64,000 nt of DNA, taken from NCBI GenBank assembly GCA_049840515.1, contig JASGKW010000019.1, positions 62,001 to 126,000 on the forward strand. Reading direction: 5' to 3'. This document shows, in pieces, positions 9,062 to 18,434 of the stretch. A model generated the notes under the pieces. That model did no database searches. It had not been told where the DNA came from and worked only from the letters and a program-made list of their open reading frames with translations. Position 1 is the stretch's first letter. Every line of letters starts with the position of its first letter. The position numbers and the translations under genes are program-made. This DNA comes from Muricomes sp049840515. GTDB taxonomy: Bacteria; Bacillota; Clostridia; Lachnospirales; Lachnospiraceae.

Positions 9062-10081
9062 TTAGGACAATTCTATCATAACTTTTCCGCTTCTGCGGTA
9101 TTCTGGTTTTTCCATTACATCCACAATATTGTCAAGAGGTACGATATTTGTAATAATACTCTCCACATCAATTTTACCTGACGCAAGCACTTCTATTGCA
9201 CGCTCAAAGGTATATGGATTGATAAAGGAGGAAGTAACATGCAGCTCTTTCTTGAAAATATCATCTGGCTTAAGAGGAAAATTTTCTTCCGGTGCGGCAA
9301 GACCGAAAAACATAACAGTAGCACCTTTTCCGGCAAACTTTATTGCATCCTGCTGTGTATGTATATTTCCCACACATTCAATTACCACATTCACATTCTT
9401 ACAGTTTTCGGCGAGAAACTTTTCCACATCCTCCTCAATCGGATTTACTGTCAAATCTGCTCCCAGCTTCAAGGCAAGGGCTCTCTTTTCTTCAACAGGC
9501 TCAGAAAGAATGACTTTTGCCGCCCCGGCATTTTTTGCAAGCTGAAGCATACTGATTCCAATGGGTCCTCCTCCCATTACAAGAACTGTATCTCCTGCCT
9601 TAATATTGCACAGATCAATTCCATGAATGGCACAGGATATCGGCTCTGCCATGGCAGCTTCAAGATAGCTCAAATGGTCCGGCACTTTATAGACCTGTTT
9701 TTCATGCATGATAACATATTCCGCAAAACCGCCGTCAACTGTAGTTCCAACCCCAATGTTATTTGTACAGAAGTGCTGCATCGCATTTTTGCAGAAGTAG
9801 CACTCTCCGCACATGTCATTTGGATCTGCTGTCACCTTATCTCCTTCTTTAAATTTTTGAACAGCGCTTCCCACCTCCGACACAGCACCTGAAAACTCAT
9901 GTCCCGGTATCAAAGGAGGCGTTACTTTGGACGATCCGCCGTCCCCGTTATAAATATGGATATCCGTTCCGCAAACCCCACAGTATTTTACTTTGATTCT
10001 GACTTCGTTGCTCTCAAGTGCCCTCTCTGGAACTTCCTCCACCCTCAAATCCTGAGGACCATGATATACTGCTGCTTTCAT
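9062..10081 (-). CDS. Zinc-dependent alcohol/sorbitol dehydrogenase (intact paralogue)
   Basis: 339 aa, medium-chain dehydrogenase. Zinc and cofactor motifs are intact: CGTDIHIYNG, PGHEFSGAV, a structural cysteine cluster beginning CGECYFC, and the Rossmann loop GGGPIGISML followed by SEPVEEKRALALKLGAD. It is closely similar to the frameshifted dehydrogenase at 1.8 kb, including the same SEPVE-KR segment, so the two are paralogues flanking the glycyl-radical region. Substrate is probably a polyol or secondary alcohol with NAD(H). It ends at its own terminator and looks monocistronic. Confidence 0.93.
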   Translation of the reverse strand: MKAAVYHGPQDLRVEEVPERALESNEVRIKVKYCGVCGTDIHIYNGDGGSSKVTPPLIPGHEFSGAVSEVGSAVQKFKEGDKVTADPNDMCGECYFCKNAMQHFCTNNIGVGTTVDGGFAEYVIMHEKQVYKVPDHLSYLEAAMAEPISCAIHGIDLCNIKAGDTVLVMGGGPIGISMLQLAKNAGAAKVILSEPVEEKRALALKLGADLTVNPIEEDVEKFLAENCKNVNVVIECVGNIHTQQDAIKFAGKGATVMFFGLAAPEENFPLKPDDIFKKELHVTSSFINPYTFERAIEVLASGKIDVESIITNIVPLDNIVDVMEKPEYRRSGKVMIELS

Positions 10082-10251
10082 AAATTTATTTCCTCCATTT
10101 CTCTGATTTCCGCTACAATTAGGTTTTCTAAATAATGACTTCTCGCTTGTAGTTTTATCTCTCTAAATGGTATTGTATTATAATACCATTTTATTGTCAA
10201 TATTATTTTGAAACTCTTATTTTATAATATTGAATCTTCTGCTTTTCCCAT

Positions 10252-10277
10252 AAAAAACCCCGCCATAAACGCGGGGC
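10252..10277 (-). terminator. Terminator, second copy of the ccccgccataaa hairpin
   Basis: 6-bp GC stem (10258-10263 with 10271-10276) and TTTTTT on the minus strand, 185 nt after the adenine deaminase stop. Confidence 0.8.
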
Positions 10278-10302
10278 TTACTGATTTGCCTTCATAATTC
10301 TC

Positions 10303-10461
10303 TTACAAGTAAATCGACTCCTTAATCCATGCAGGTATGTCCTTGTCACTTTCAATTTCCATACGACTCTTCCACTCGTAAAATGAGTGTTCACTACTTA
10401 TGGGAACTTCCCCCGCCCCGCAGATACACTCAAATAACAAAATCTGTAAATGCAGTATTTT
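10303..10461 (-). other. 52-codon open stretch in frame behind the adenine deaminase stop
   Basis: Directly after the TAG of the deaminase gene the same frame stays open for 52 codons to a TAA at 10303. It encodes a protein-like sequence including CGAGEVPISSEHSFYEWKSR. There is no convincing start codon with a ribosome site. It may be the end of a deleted gene or a small unrecognised one. This explains most of the 380-nt gap between the second dehydrogenase and the deaminase. Confidence 0.35.
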
Positions 10462-12156
10462 CTACGTTAGAAATTTCATATTTGTGACATCAAAAATTCC
10501 TGATTCTGTCAGCCTGATTTCCGGGATTACAGTGAGTGCCATGAAAGACAAAGTGATAAATGGGTCTATCCCCTCTTTCACTCCCATGTTTCTGGCTATC
10601 TGTACCATCTTACTTGTTTTCTCCTGCACGTGGGCTGCCTCATCCACGCTCATAAGTCCTCCTATCGCAAGAGGCAGCTCATCTACAACATGATTCCCGG
10701 AAGCAATCACGTACCCACCCTGAATTTTCTTCAATTCATTGATTGCGCACAATATGTCTTCATCATTGTCACCCACCGCAATAATATTATGAGAGTCATG
10801 AGAAACTGTTGTCGCTACCGCCCCATTTTTTATTCCATATCCTTTTATAGGACAGACACCAACTTTTCCACTCTTTCCATGCCTCTCAGCCACCACCAAT
10901 TTTGCATATTCCGAATCGGGTATGAATCTTCCGCCATCTCCCGGTATTCTTTCTTCCTTATGCAAAGTCAACAATTGATTCGGTATCAGTTCCATCACAT
11001 GATCGATTTCTTTCCGGACAAATTCCAGGTCTTTCAGATTCAGATTTCCTACTTTAACTGTCTGTAAAAGTGATTCATCCTTCACTTCACAGTGAAACGC
11101 CGCAAGCCATTCTTTATCAACAATTGTCCCGCTCTTAATCACAAGACAAGGCTCAGCCCTGTTCAAATCATCTACTATAACAATATCCGCCAGATGTCCC
11201 GGAGCTATAGCCCCTGTATTATCTATGTGATAGGCTTTTGCTGTATTAAAGGATGCCATTTTGTATGCCTTTACAGCGGGAACACCTATTGCTATCGCTT
11301 TACGGATACATGTATTGATATGCCCTTCTTTTTCAATGTCTTCCAAATGTTTGTCATCTGTACAGAACATACATTGATCCAGTGATACTCCCGCCTCCAA
11401 AAATCCTTTCAACAGGCTCTCCAGGTTTTTTGCACCGCTCCCCTCCCGCACTAAAATCCTAAAACCGGCGCGCAGCTTTTCCAGCCCTTCCTCGGCTGTT
11501 GCACATTCATGGTCATCTACAACTCCCGCAGCACGGTACGCCTGTACATCCTTCCCCGTTATACCAGGCGCATGCCCGTCTATAATCATATCTGAGAACA
11601 GCTCCAGTTTATCCATCGTTTCCTTCTGTTCATTCAGAACATCAATGAAACGCATCATTTCTCCCAGACCAAGAACTCTGGGATTTGATTTATAGGACAG
11701 CATATCCTCTGCCAAAAATTTTCCTGCGCCATTTATATCAATGTCTGTTGCCGGAACGGAGGAAGGTATCATAACATACGTGTTGACAGGTATATTTTCT
11801 GATGCATCTAAAATAAAGTCCAGCCCTTTCTTCCCGCTTACATTCACAATCTCATGAGGGTCAGCAATAATACCTGTAGTGCCGGCACATATGATATGTT
11901 TTGCAAATTCCACCGGCGTTACCATTGATGATTCAATATGGACATGTGCATCAATAAACCCTGGGACTATATACTTTCCTGTACAGTCAATCTCTTTATC
12001 ACCTTTATATTCTCCTACACCCACAATAACGTTTCCTGCAATAGCTACATCCGCGGGATATATTTCTTCCGTAAATACATTTAATACATTACCATTTTTT
12101 AACACCAAGTCCGCAGGTATCGCCCCCCTGGCCGTTTGAATTATGCTTTTACCCAT
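10462..12156 (-). CDS. ade: Adenine deaminase
   Basis: 564 aa, an amidohydrolase converting adenine to hypoxanthine and ammonia in purine salvage. The metal-binding PGFIDAHVHIESSM near residue 70, GTTGIIADPHEIVNV, the CATAEEG region and the C-terminal ASGNHVVDELPLAIGGLMS plus SFMALTVIPEIRLT all match the family in order and spacing. Length is normal and the stop falls where the family ends. The ATG at 12156 follows AGAGGTG. It is the last chromosomal gene before the conjugative element. Confidence 0.96.
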   Translation of the reverse strand: MGKSIIQTARGAIPADLVLKNGNVLNVFTEEIYPADVAIAGNVIVGVGEYKGDKEIDCTGKYIVPGFIDAHVHIESSMVTPVEFAKHIICAGTTGIIADPHEIVNVSGKKGLDFILDASENIPVNTYVMIPSSVPATDIDINGAGKFLAEDMLSYKSNPRVLGLGEMMRFIDVLNEQKETMDKLELFSDMIIDGHAPGITGKDVQAYRAAGVVDDHECATAEEGLEKLRAGFRILVREGSGAKNLESLLKGFLEAGVSLDQCMFCTDDKHLEDIEKEGHINTCIRKAIAIGVPAVKAYKMASFNTAKAYHIDNTGAIAPGHLADIVIVDDLNRAEPCLVIKSGTIVDKEWLAAFHCEVKDESLLQTVKVGNLNLKDLEFVRKEIDHVMELIPNQLLTLHKEERIPGDGGRFIPDSEYAKLVVAERHGKSGKVGVCPIKGYGIKNGAVATTVSHDSHNIIAVGDNDEDILCAINELKKIQGGYVIASGNHVVDELPLAIGGLMSVDEAAHVQEKTSKMVQIARNMGVKEGIDPFITLSFMALTVIPEIRLTESGIFDVTNMKFLT

Positions 12157-12245
12157 ATACCAAACACCTCTTTCTTTTTCATTTTTTAAGTCATATGGCT
12201 TATAGTCTATAAAACACGTCCATACTCATTACAATCTGTGTGCAA

Positions 12246-12269
12246 AAAGCCCCGCCATAAAGACGGGGC
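12246..12269 (-). terminator. Terminator, third ccccgccataaa hairpin, at the ICE junction
   Basis: gcccCG/CGgggc stem with the same loop as the copies at 9.02 and 10.26 kb. It shares a further ccaaatgttt-aattata tail with the first copy. It lies 25 nt past the recombinase stop, so it is probably the terminator of the chromosomal gene now displaced by the element. Confidence 0.7.
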
Positions 12270-12293
12270 CAAATGTTTAAATTATAGATAACT

Positions 12294-14180
12294 TCAAGAA
12301 TAATATGATTCCTGCCTATTTTGCTTTGATAGCTGCCTGTGCTGCATTGCTACTGGGGAGTATTTTTCTCCTTTTATAGCATTCGCAATATCTGCAATAA
12401 AAAGTATATTGCTATGTACCGAGGGCTTATCGCCCTCGTCAGTATTAGCTTGTTTTTGAATATATATAGTTGGATTATTCTTTCTGCCTTCCACTACCAT
12501 ATCAATTTCTTCAGTTTCCAAAGCACTTAGATTTACAAACCAAGCAAAATGATTATTCTCCTTTGGAACAACTCTTGCTATAAATTTATCTATAAGGTCA
12601 TTATATATTTGGGGAGCAGAAATATCAATAACTTCTTTCAATGTTGTATTAATTTTGTCCCAAGCTAATCCTTTCTCCTGCCTTGTATTATTGGCAGTGC
12701 TCTGTTTTAGCAACTCTTCTTCATACTTACACATTTCTTCATCAAGATGCTTTCGTAGATTACGATATTCTTCGGTGGTGATATCTCCTTCTGTTCGCAA
12801 ATCAATCAAATTACTGATTTTCATTTTTATTTTAGAGATTTTTCTTTGAATAAGTTCTGACTCTGCCTTTTTATCCCTACTCTCCTGATAACATTCTTTC
12901 AGAATTGCACAAGCTTTCTGTATTGCCTCATTTTTGTTTAACCAAATCTGTTCCATCAGTTTTTTACACATAACCTCTAGTTTCCAGTCTGCCACCATCC
13001 GTACATCACAATAACCAGTATCATCTAACCCCTGTTCTCTTCTTTTTTTTGCAGAACCATTATTCAATTGATTATAACATTGATACCCATATGACCAGTC
13101 CTTATTTTTGTTTTTATGCCAGCGGTTTTTCCTAAACGATGCCCCACAAGAACAATGGAGCTTTTTATTCCATTTATCTTTGGTTTCTTTTCTTGGTGAC
13201 GTAATGCTTTCTTCTCCAAAAGGTGTTTTCTTCTTCATAGGAAGACTCAATTCTCTTCTTCGCCTTTTTCTGATTTTTTCGCACTTATACCAATCTTCTT
13301 CCGAAACAAGTGGTTCAAAACCAGCTTTTACATACATATAAGTATCTCTATTATGGTTATTTATTCTTTTTTGCTCAAGATAATTATTACTAAATGACTT
13401 TCCATAAACCGCATATCCCATATAAGTTGGATTACCTAGCACTCTGCTAACATTAGAAGATGTCCATTTTACCTGACCTGATGCAGCTACTCTTCTTCTA
13501 TTACAAAGTTCATTTGCTATTTTAATTGTTCCAATTCCTTCATTTAGATACATGTCAAATATCATTCGAACTGTCTCTGCCTGTTCTTCATTTACTATAT
13601 ATTTTCCATCTACCCGATTATAGCCTAAAATATTACCATTTCCATAAACAACACCTTTAGTACGGCTAATGTGCTGGCCTGCCTTCACTCGTTCTGATAC
13701 TTTTCGACTCTCCTCCTGTGCTAGTGTTGCCATGATTGTCAGACGAAGCTCTCCATCATTATCCATTGTCCAAATGTTATCTTCAACAAAATACACTTCG
13801 ATGCCAATACTTTTCAATTTTCTGGTTGTAACAAGTGTATCTACCGTATTTCTGGCAAATCTGCATACTTCACGAGTGACAATCAAGTCAAATTTTCCTG
13901 CTCCGGCATCTTCTAGCATCTTCAAAAATGCCGGACGTTTCTCCGCCTGTGTTCCAGTAATGCCCTCATCAATATACTTATTACACACAACCCAGTTTGG
14001 ATGGAATCTTGCCTGATCATCATACCATTGTATCTGATTCTCCAATGCTGATAATTGCGCCTCATGTTCAGTTGACACTCTACCATAAAACACAATATTT
14101 CTCTCTCTGTTTTTATCTTTAAATGTGTCAAATGGTAACTGAATATTCTTGCTAAAATCCACACTATTTTTATTCATCAC
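12294..14180 (-). CDS. Large serine recombinase (ICE integrase)
   Basis: 628 aa. The N-terminal resolvase domain carries the catalytic serine in FYGRVSTEHEAQ, then the DEGITG and REVCRFARNTVD segments of the active site. A recombinase domain (GYNRVDGKYIVNEEQAETV) follows, then a zinc ribbon (CSCGASFRKN and later cysteines) and a long coiled coil around residues 440-520. Family knowledge: such enzymes integrate and excise TndX/TnpX-type elements by double-strand cuts at a 2-bp core. Its stop lies 25 nt from a chromosomal-type terminator, so the left end of the element is immediately beside it. The ATG at 14180 or the next one two codons on both fit. Confidence 0.93.
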   Translation of the reverse strand: MMNKNSVDFSKNIQLPFDTFKDKNRERNIVFYGRVSTEHEAQLSALENQIQWYDDQARFHPNWVVCNKYIDEGITGTQAEKRPAFLKMLEDAGAGKFDLIVTREVCRFARNTVDTLVTTRKLKSIGIEVYFVEDNIWTMDNDGELRLTIMATLAQEESRKVSERVKAGQHISRTKGVVYGNGNILGYNRVDGKYIVNEEQAETVRMIFDMYLNEGIGTIKIANELCNRRRVAASGQVKWTSSNVSRVLGNPTYMGYAVYGKSFSNNYLEQKRINNHNRDTYMYVKAGFEPLVSEEDWYKCEKIRKRRRRELSLPMKKKTPFGEESITSPRKETKDKWNKKLHCSCGASFRKNRWHKNKNKDWSYGYQCYNQLNNGSAKKRREQGLDDTGYCDVRMVADWKLEVMCKKLMEQIWLNKNEAIQKACAILKECYQESRDKKAESELIQRKISKIKMKISNLIDLRTEGDITTEEYRNLRKHLDEEMCKYEEELLKQSTANNTRQEKGLAWDKINTTLKEVIDISAPQIYNDLIDKFIARVVPKENNHFAWFVNLSALETEEIDMVVEGRKNNPTIYIQKQANTDEGDKPSVHSNILFIADIANAIKGEKYSPVAMQHRQLSKQNRQESYYS

Positions 14181-14380
14181 TTTATACCTCCTGCCGCTTA
14201 TTTCTGTACTCTATCGAAATTTAAGATATTTTTGAAATGTGCGAATTTCCTTTTTCATACTGCGATTTTTGATGAGTTCTTACATTATTAAATGTGGCTT
14301 TATTTATTAATCCTTTTTTATATAAAATTTCTATTAGCATATATGCTGCATATAAATTATCAATACTCATATATTCTCCT

Positions 14381-14411
14381 AAAAAAATAACGGCAGTTTC
14401 TACCTGCCGTT
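14381..14411 (-). terminator. Terminator overlapping the MazF-like stop codon
   Basis: Perfect 8-bp stem (14389-14396 with 14404-14411) followed by ATTTTTTT on the minus strand. Confidence 0.85.
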
Positions 14412-14925
14412 AGTCATCTATTCTTCCAATATAATAATCATACCCTTTTCGCACATTACAAAACATACAGGTATCTTTATATTGCTGTTCTGAATCTACC
14501 CTCTTAATATAGTTATTAGGTATCTCATAAAAATGTCTTGCACACACCGGACATAAGCATAATAATAAAGACGGTTCTTTAACTATTCCTGTGCTTGTAC
14601 GCAATGCTACATTTATTTTTTTCATATGCACACTATCCAGCGTTCCAACATATTTTTTTAATCTCTTTTTATCAATTGTTCTTAATTGCTCAAGCAATAC
14701 AACAGAGTTTTTTTCTAACCCCACAATGTCTCCTAACTTAACATGAGTAGGAAGTTTAGTCTTGGTCTTGCTTGTAATTGCTGCAACAATAACCGTGGGA
14801 CTGTACTGATTTCCCCTATTGTTTTGAATTATTAACACAGGACGATATCCCCCCTGTTCGCTCCCATAAACGGGACTTAAATCGGCATGATAAATATCCC
14901 CTCGCCAAATTCTTTTATCTTGCAC
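14410..14925 (-). CDS. MazF/PemK-family protein with a C-terminal cysteine-rich extension
   Basis: 171 aa from a GTG at 14925 behind GGAGG. Residues 1-110 match MazF/PemK ribonuclease toxins: IWRGDIYHADLSPVYGSEQ, then YRPVLIIQNN and VVAAITSKTK. The last 60 residues are extra and contain CLCPVC and CMFC pairs that could form a zinc ribbon. No antitoxin gene is visible: 589 nt upstream lack a MazE-like frame. It may be an orphan toxin, or an endonuclease repurposed for control of the element. Its position between recombinase and sigma factor is a typical ICE control region. Confidence 0.85.
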   Translation of the reverse strand: MQDKRIWRGDIYHADLSPVYGSEQGGYRPVLIIQNNRGNQYSPTVIVAAITSKTKTKLPTHVKLGDIVGLEKNSVVLLEQLRTIDKKRLKKYVGTLDSVHMKKINVALRTSTGIVKEPSLLLCLCPVCARHFYEIPNNYIKRVDSEQQYKDTCMFCNVRKGYDYYIGRIDD

Positions 14926-15514
14926 TTTTATTAACCTCCAATTTCATTGTGAAACCTTATGCTATCCATTAAATCAACAACTAAATTAAAACTTTACTCA
15001 CATATACAACATCTCAAATGTAATACCTATTTGTCCTCGACACCCCGGCTTTCATACCTGCCAATTGACAGGTAAAAGGAAGTCACCAGACGGCTGACAG
15101 CGAATCAGCTCCACGGGAATCACACCCTTCCGAGGATCTCCCGGAACTGCCCTCACTTGTTGCGACGCTTTTAACGCTCGACCTTATGACCGGACAGGAG
15201 TATCATTATTTCTGTTGCCTGTTATCGCCTTATCGGAAGCCATCCGATATTTATGGCCAAATATATTCCGCTCCTTGAATGAACTACATCAGCCGCAAAT
15301 CTCTCTCTTTTCTCTGTGGGATTTCGCTGCTTGTGTTCCATCCAAATCATAGCGTATCTGCTAATGTGGCTTACGCTCATCACGATAACAACAGGAATGT
15401 GCCTGGTGAATGGGTATGAAATTTTCAAGGTGCATCCCATTCTCCGTACAACAGAAAACAGGTGAGATTTTATTTCTCTCACCTGTTTCCTCACTAAAAT
15501 GTAAAAAGTTGCCC
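14926..15514. other. GC-rich structured non-coding stretch
   Basis: About 430 nt (15020-15450) are clearly richer in GC than the AT-rich genes on both sides. They contain a near-perfect 18-nt palindrome at 15056-15073 (acctgccaattgacaggt) and several short inverted repeats. A 90-codon open frame (15222-15494, minus) lacks a ribosome site and has odd composition. I see no known RNA family with certainty. A structured RNA or a regulatory/replication site is more likely than a gene. Confidence 0.4.
15456..15488 (-). terminator. Hairpin after the sigma-factor gene
   Basis: Perfect 12-bp stem (15456-15467 with 15477-15488), 27 nt past the sigma stop. The T run after it is weak. Confidence 0.6.
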
Positions 15515-16012
15515 CTACACTTCAAAATTTTTTAATTCTTTTTCCAATTGTTTAATAGCAGCATCAATAGAACGCTTGACTGGTACTTTCGTACATCCTT
15601 CTCTTTGAGCAATCTGCTCATATGTCATGTCTTCAAAGTAATACAGAATCAGTCTACGCCGCTGTATATCCGTTAATTTTCCAATCGCCATATGTAAACT
15701 TTCAATCAGAAACTTTTTTAATACACTTTCTTCCATATTGTGTGGTTTATGAAAAGCTCTTGTATTCAATGTAGAATCCCATATCTCTGACTGTTCAATA
15801 TGTCTATCCCACACATTAAAATATGACAAATCTTCTAACTCAAATGAATTAAAAGCCTCATATAGCATTTTGTTGATTTCAAATCTATTATATATACCTT
15901 GTCCATCTTTGAATGATATATAATAATGTCCATTCTGTTCACATATATCGTAAGGATTATACTTATCCTTTCTTCTTTTTGGATGTTTTCCCTCCATATT
16001 AAATTCCTCCAA
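15515..16012 (-). CDS. RNA polymerase sigma-70-like factor (region 4)
   Basis: 165 aa. The C-terminal half is a clear sigma region 4: LTDIQRRRLILYYFEDMTYEQIAQREGCTKVPVKRSIDAAIKQLEK, a helix-turn-helix for -35 recognition. The N-terminal half has a YISFKDGQG segment seen in small ICE sigma-like proteins. GGAGG precedes the ATG at 16012. In related elements this gene sits near the recombinase and is thought to control excision or transfer (inference). Confidence 0.85.
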   Translation of the reverse strand: MEEFNMEGKHPKRRKDKYNPYDICEQNGHYYISFKDGQGIYNRFEINKMLYEAFNSFELEDLSYFNVWDRHIEQSEIWDSTLNTRAFHKPHNMEESVLKKFLIESLHMAIGKLTDIQRRRLILYYFEDMTYEQIAQREGCTKVPVKRSIDAAIKQLEKELKNFEV

Positions 16013-16103
16013 TTTAAATTTTTAAGAAAAATTTAAATTGGAGGGGAGAACGACACCCACCCCCCTTATATAATCTGCTGGTTTTTCCTATTTTGGGGCA
16101 AAT

Positions 16104-16135
16104 AAAAAAACCAGATAGTTTGTAAAACCATCTGG
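16104..16135 (-). terminator. Terminator upstream of the sigma gene
   Basis: ccagat/atctgg stem (16111-16116 with 16130-16135) extended by a partly paired interior, then seven T on the minus strand. Confidence 0.65.
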
Positions 16136-16254
16136 CATTAAAGTTTAAATTATGAACTTCTATTTGATTGCACACTTTTATCTTAGTTAATTTTTATACT
16201 GCATTTAAGTTAATTGTTCTTATTAAGTAATATCCGCCAATAAATCATATATCT

Positions 16255-16296
16255 CATAAAAAATCTTCCATTTCTATATTAAAAAGAAATGGAAGA
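16255..16296 (-). terminator. Terminator of the agr kinase/regulator genes
   Basis: Perfect 11-bp stem (16265-16275 with 16285-16295), then ATTTTTTATG on the minus strand, 70 nt after the kinase stop. Confidence 0.75.
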
Positions 16297-16364
16297 CAAA
16301 GTTAAGTAAACTTATTTCAACTATAACTATTTTCTCAATTAGCAATACTGTTTATCTATAAAAT

Positions 16365-17672
16365 CTACAAATTGCTTGCTGACAAAATAATCTTAGTCTC
16401 AAAATAATCTTGAGAATAATCATAATCCATATTTCCACAATACTTATTGGCAAGGTTTGATAAAATTTCCATTCCTATTCCTAAATGACCCGGTTTTGTA
16501 GATTCCAAATTTCCATTCCTGCAATGTGGCACTACTCCAATTGTATTTCTCATCCCAATAACAACATATTGATTGAAACGGTGAATCCGAAGACGGATTT
16601 CTTTCTTCTCTTTATTGCAATCCCTACAAGATTCAATAGCATTATCAAATAAATTAGAAAAAAGTGATGTCACTTCGCTTTTTCCCATAAAGTCAAACTT
16701 TATATCCTGAAAATTAAGTTCCAGGCTAATATCTTCTTGTTTACATATTTGGATTTTCTCCCAAATAATAGTGCATACAATCTCATCCTCACATTTGAAT
16801 TGTTGTTGAATATCATTGATAGATTCCATTAACTCACCAATATAAGTTTTTTTAATTTCCTTTTGACTCACATCCAAATTCTCAATTACCTGTATATGCT
16901 TTTTAAAATCATGTATCAGTTTTTGCATTTCATCATATTGAGTCTGTAAACTTTCATAATACTTTACGGTCATTTTACTCTGCTGTTCTGTTAATTCCGT
17001 TTGCTTTTCAAGTATGGCATTTTGAGAGATCATTTTAAACAAATATATTACTCCTCCGTCAACAATCACAAACCCAATTGCTAAAATGAGCAATGTAATA
17101 TTACTATGTGAACTTCTATGATCTTCTATAAAATAGCAAAGAAGTCCTAATTCAAAAATTAATAAAAAAATAGTGTAAAAGTGAATATACCTTGATACTT
17201 TGCCAATCTGACTTCGCATAATTAATTGTATTAGTAAACTACACGTACACAACATAGCTAACGCATTACAAATCCCGGAAATCATAAAAAACTGTGAATT
17301 TTCTAGCACCACGTATAAACTTGCACGCATAAAAATCGAAAAAATTGTAGTTACAATTAGATCTACCAATGCAAAATAAATAATAACAATTGCCGAATTA
17401 ATCACCACATTTTTTCTTTTGGTTTTATATAAAATGCATGATATCAAACACAAACTCAGCATAGAATATATTACATTTACCCCTGGCCAATTAAACATAG
17501 CAATTATGGTACTTAAAATAACATATACCAAAAATCCCCCCCAATAACATAATTTATTGTTTAAATATTTCTTTTCATATAAAGAGCCCATAATTGCAAA
17601 TAGAACATAACCCGAAACAATTGAAGAAATAATCAGGCTACTTAAATAAAGCATTTTTATCACACCTTTCAA
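16365..17672 (-). CDS. agrC: AgrC-like GHKL sensor histidine kinase
   Basis: 435 aa. The first ~215 residues hold about six hydrophobic segments, as in AgrC peptide receptors. A coiled linker leads to the phospho-acceptor motif HDFKKHIQVI. The ATPase region follows with an N-box (NLFDNAIESC) and a G-box (GHLGIGMEIL). It overlaps the regulator gene by 4 nt. Family knowledge: the membrane domain binds a cyclic peptide and phosphorylates the LytTR regulator. The ligand here should be the peptide from agrD in the same cluster. Confidence 0.92.
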   Translation of the reverse strand: MKGVIKMLYLSSLIISSIVSGYVLFAIMGSLYEKKYLNNKLCYWGGFLVYVILSTIIAMFNWPGVNVIYSMLSLCLISCILYKTKRKNVVINSAIVIIYFALVDLIVTTIFSIFMRASLYVVLENSQFFMISGICNALAMLCTCSLLIQLIMRSQIGKVSRYIHFYTIFLLIFELGLLCYFIEDHRSSHSNITLLILAIGFVIVDGGVIYLFKMISQNAILEKQTELTEQQSKMTVKYYESLQTQYDEMQKLIHDFKKHIQVIENLDVSQKEIKKTYIGELMESINDIQQQFKCEDEIVCTIIWEKIQICKQEDISLELNFQDIKFDFMGKSEVTSLFSNLFDNAIESCRDCNKEKKEIRLRIHRFNQYVVIGMRNTIGVVPHCRNGNLESTKPGHLGIGMEILSNLANKYCGNMDYDYSQDYFETKIILSASNL

Positions 17673-18388
17673 ATTTTATTAAATGTAGACTGCAAAAAGT
17701 TATTAAATTCAACTCTAAATCCAGCCGCTCTCTTTTGTGCTAAAGGAATAATTGAACCATTTTCCATAAATATATCAAACCCTTTTATAAGCTTTATATA
17801 AAGCATATTGACAATGAACCCCTTATGAGGTGAGTTAAAATCATATTTTTGAAATTTTTCGAGCAGTTCCTTCAAACTATATGATGAAATATATTTTTCT
17901 CTGCTACAATTAATAATTACTCTTCTAGATGAATATTCAAAATAGTAAATATCATCTAAATCTAAGGTGACAGTACCTTCTTCTGTTTCAAACGCATATT
18001 TTTGTTTCTTTCTAGCATTATCCGAATATTGCACTGCTTCCAGCAAAGCACAGCAAATCTCATTTTCACAAACGGGTTTGCTAATATAATCAAAGGCATG
18101 AACCTTATAGGAACTTTTTATGTAATGCTCATAATTTGTTACATATATTATTTTGCTATTCACATCCCATTTTCTTAACATCCTTGCCGTTTCAATACCA
18201 TTTAAATTAGGCATTTCAATATCTAGGAAAATAATATCAAAACGAATATGTGATTCTAATAAATTAACTCCACTTATAAATTTAACAACCAACACTGGCC
18301 TTCGTATATTATCAAACCATCCTTTAATGATAGCAAATAATTTCTCTCGTACAGATTCATCATCGTCGCATACTGCAACCTTAATCAC
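17669..18388 (-). CDS. agrA: AgrA-like LytTR response regulator
   Basis: 239 aa. The receiver domain has the acidic pair (VCDDDESVREK) and phosphorylated Asp (IIFLDIEMPNLNG), followed by the YVTNYEHYI loop and KPV. The C-terminal LytTR domain (residues ~135-235) includes YYFEYSSRRVIIN and SPHKGFIVNMLYIKLIKG. LytTR proteins bind pairs of short direct repeats about two helical turns apart. Such pairs are seen upstream of both agrD and the bacteriocin gene, which are its proposed targets. A terminator separates this gene from agrB. Confidence 0.93.
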   Translation of the reverse strand: MIKVAVCDDDESVREKLFAIIKGWFDNIRRPVLVVKFISGVNLLESHIRFDIIFLDIEMPNLNGIETARMLRKWDVNSKIIYVTNYEHYIKSSYKVHAFDYISKPVCENEICCALLEAVQYSDNARKKQKYAFETEEGTVTLDLDDIYYFEYSSRRVIINCSREKYISSYSLKELLEKFQKYDFNSPHKGFIVNMLYIKLIKGFDIFMENGSIIPLAQKRAAGFRVEFNNFLQSTFNKI

Positions 18389-18434
18389 TATATCACCCCA
18401 TTCAATATCCTATAACCTTTCAATTATTATATAC

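Larger units (their letters stand above)
16013..16364. other. AT-rich intergenic region with two terminators
   Basis: No gene is supportable. It holds the ends of the agr transcript and the upstream region of the sigma gene, with two minus-strand terminators listed separately. Confidence 0.6.

Noticed and set aside
15222..15494. 90-codon minus-strand frame within the GC-rich region near the sigma gene
   Set aside because: No ribosome site, atypical composition and overlap with a perfect hairpin; better explained as non-coding.
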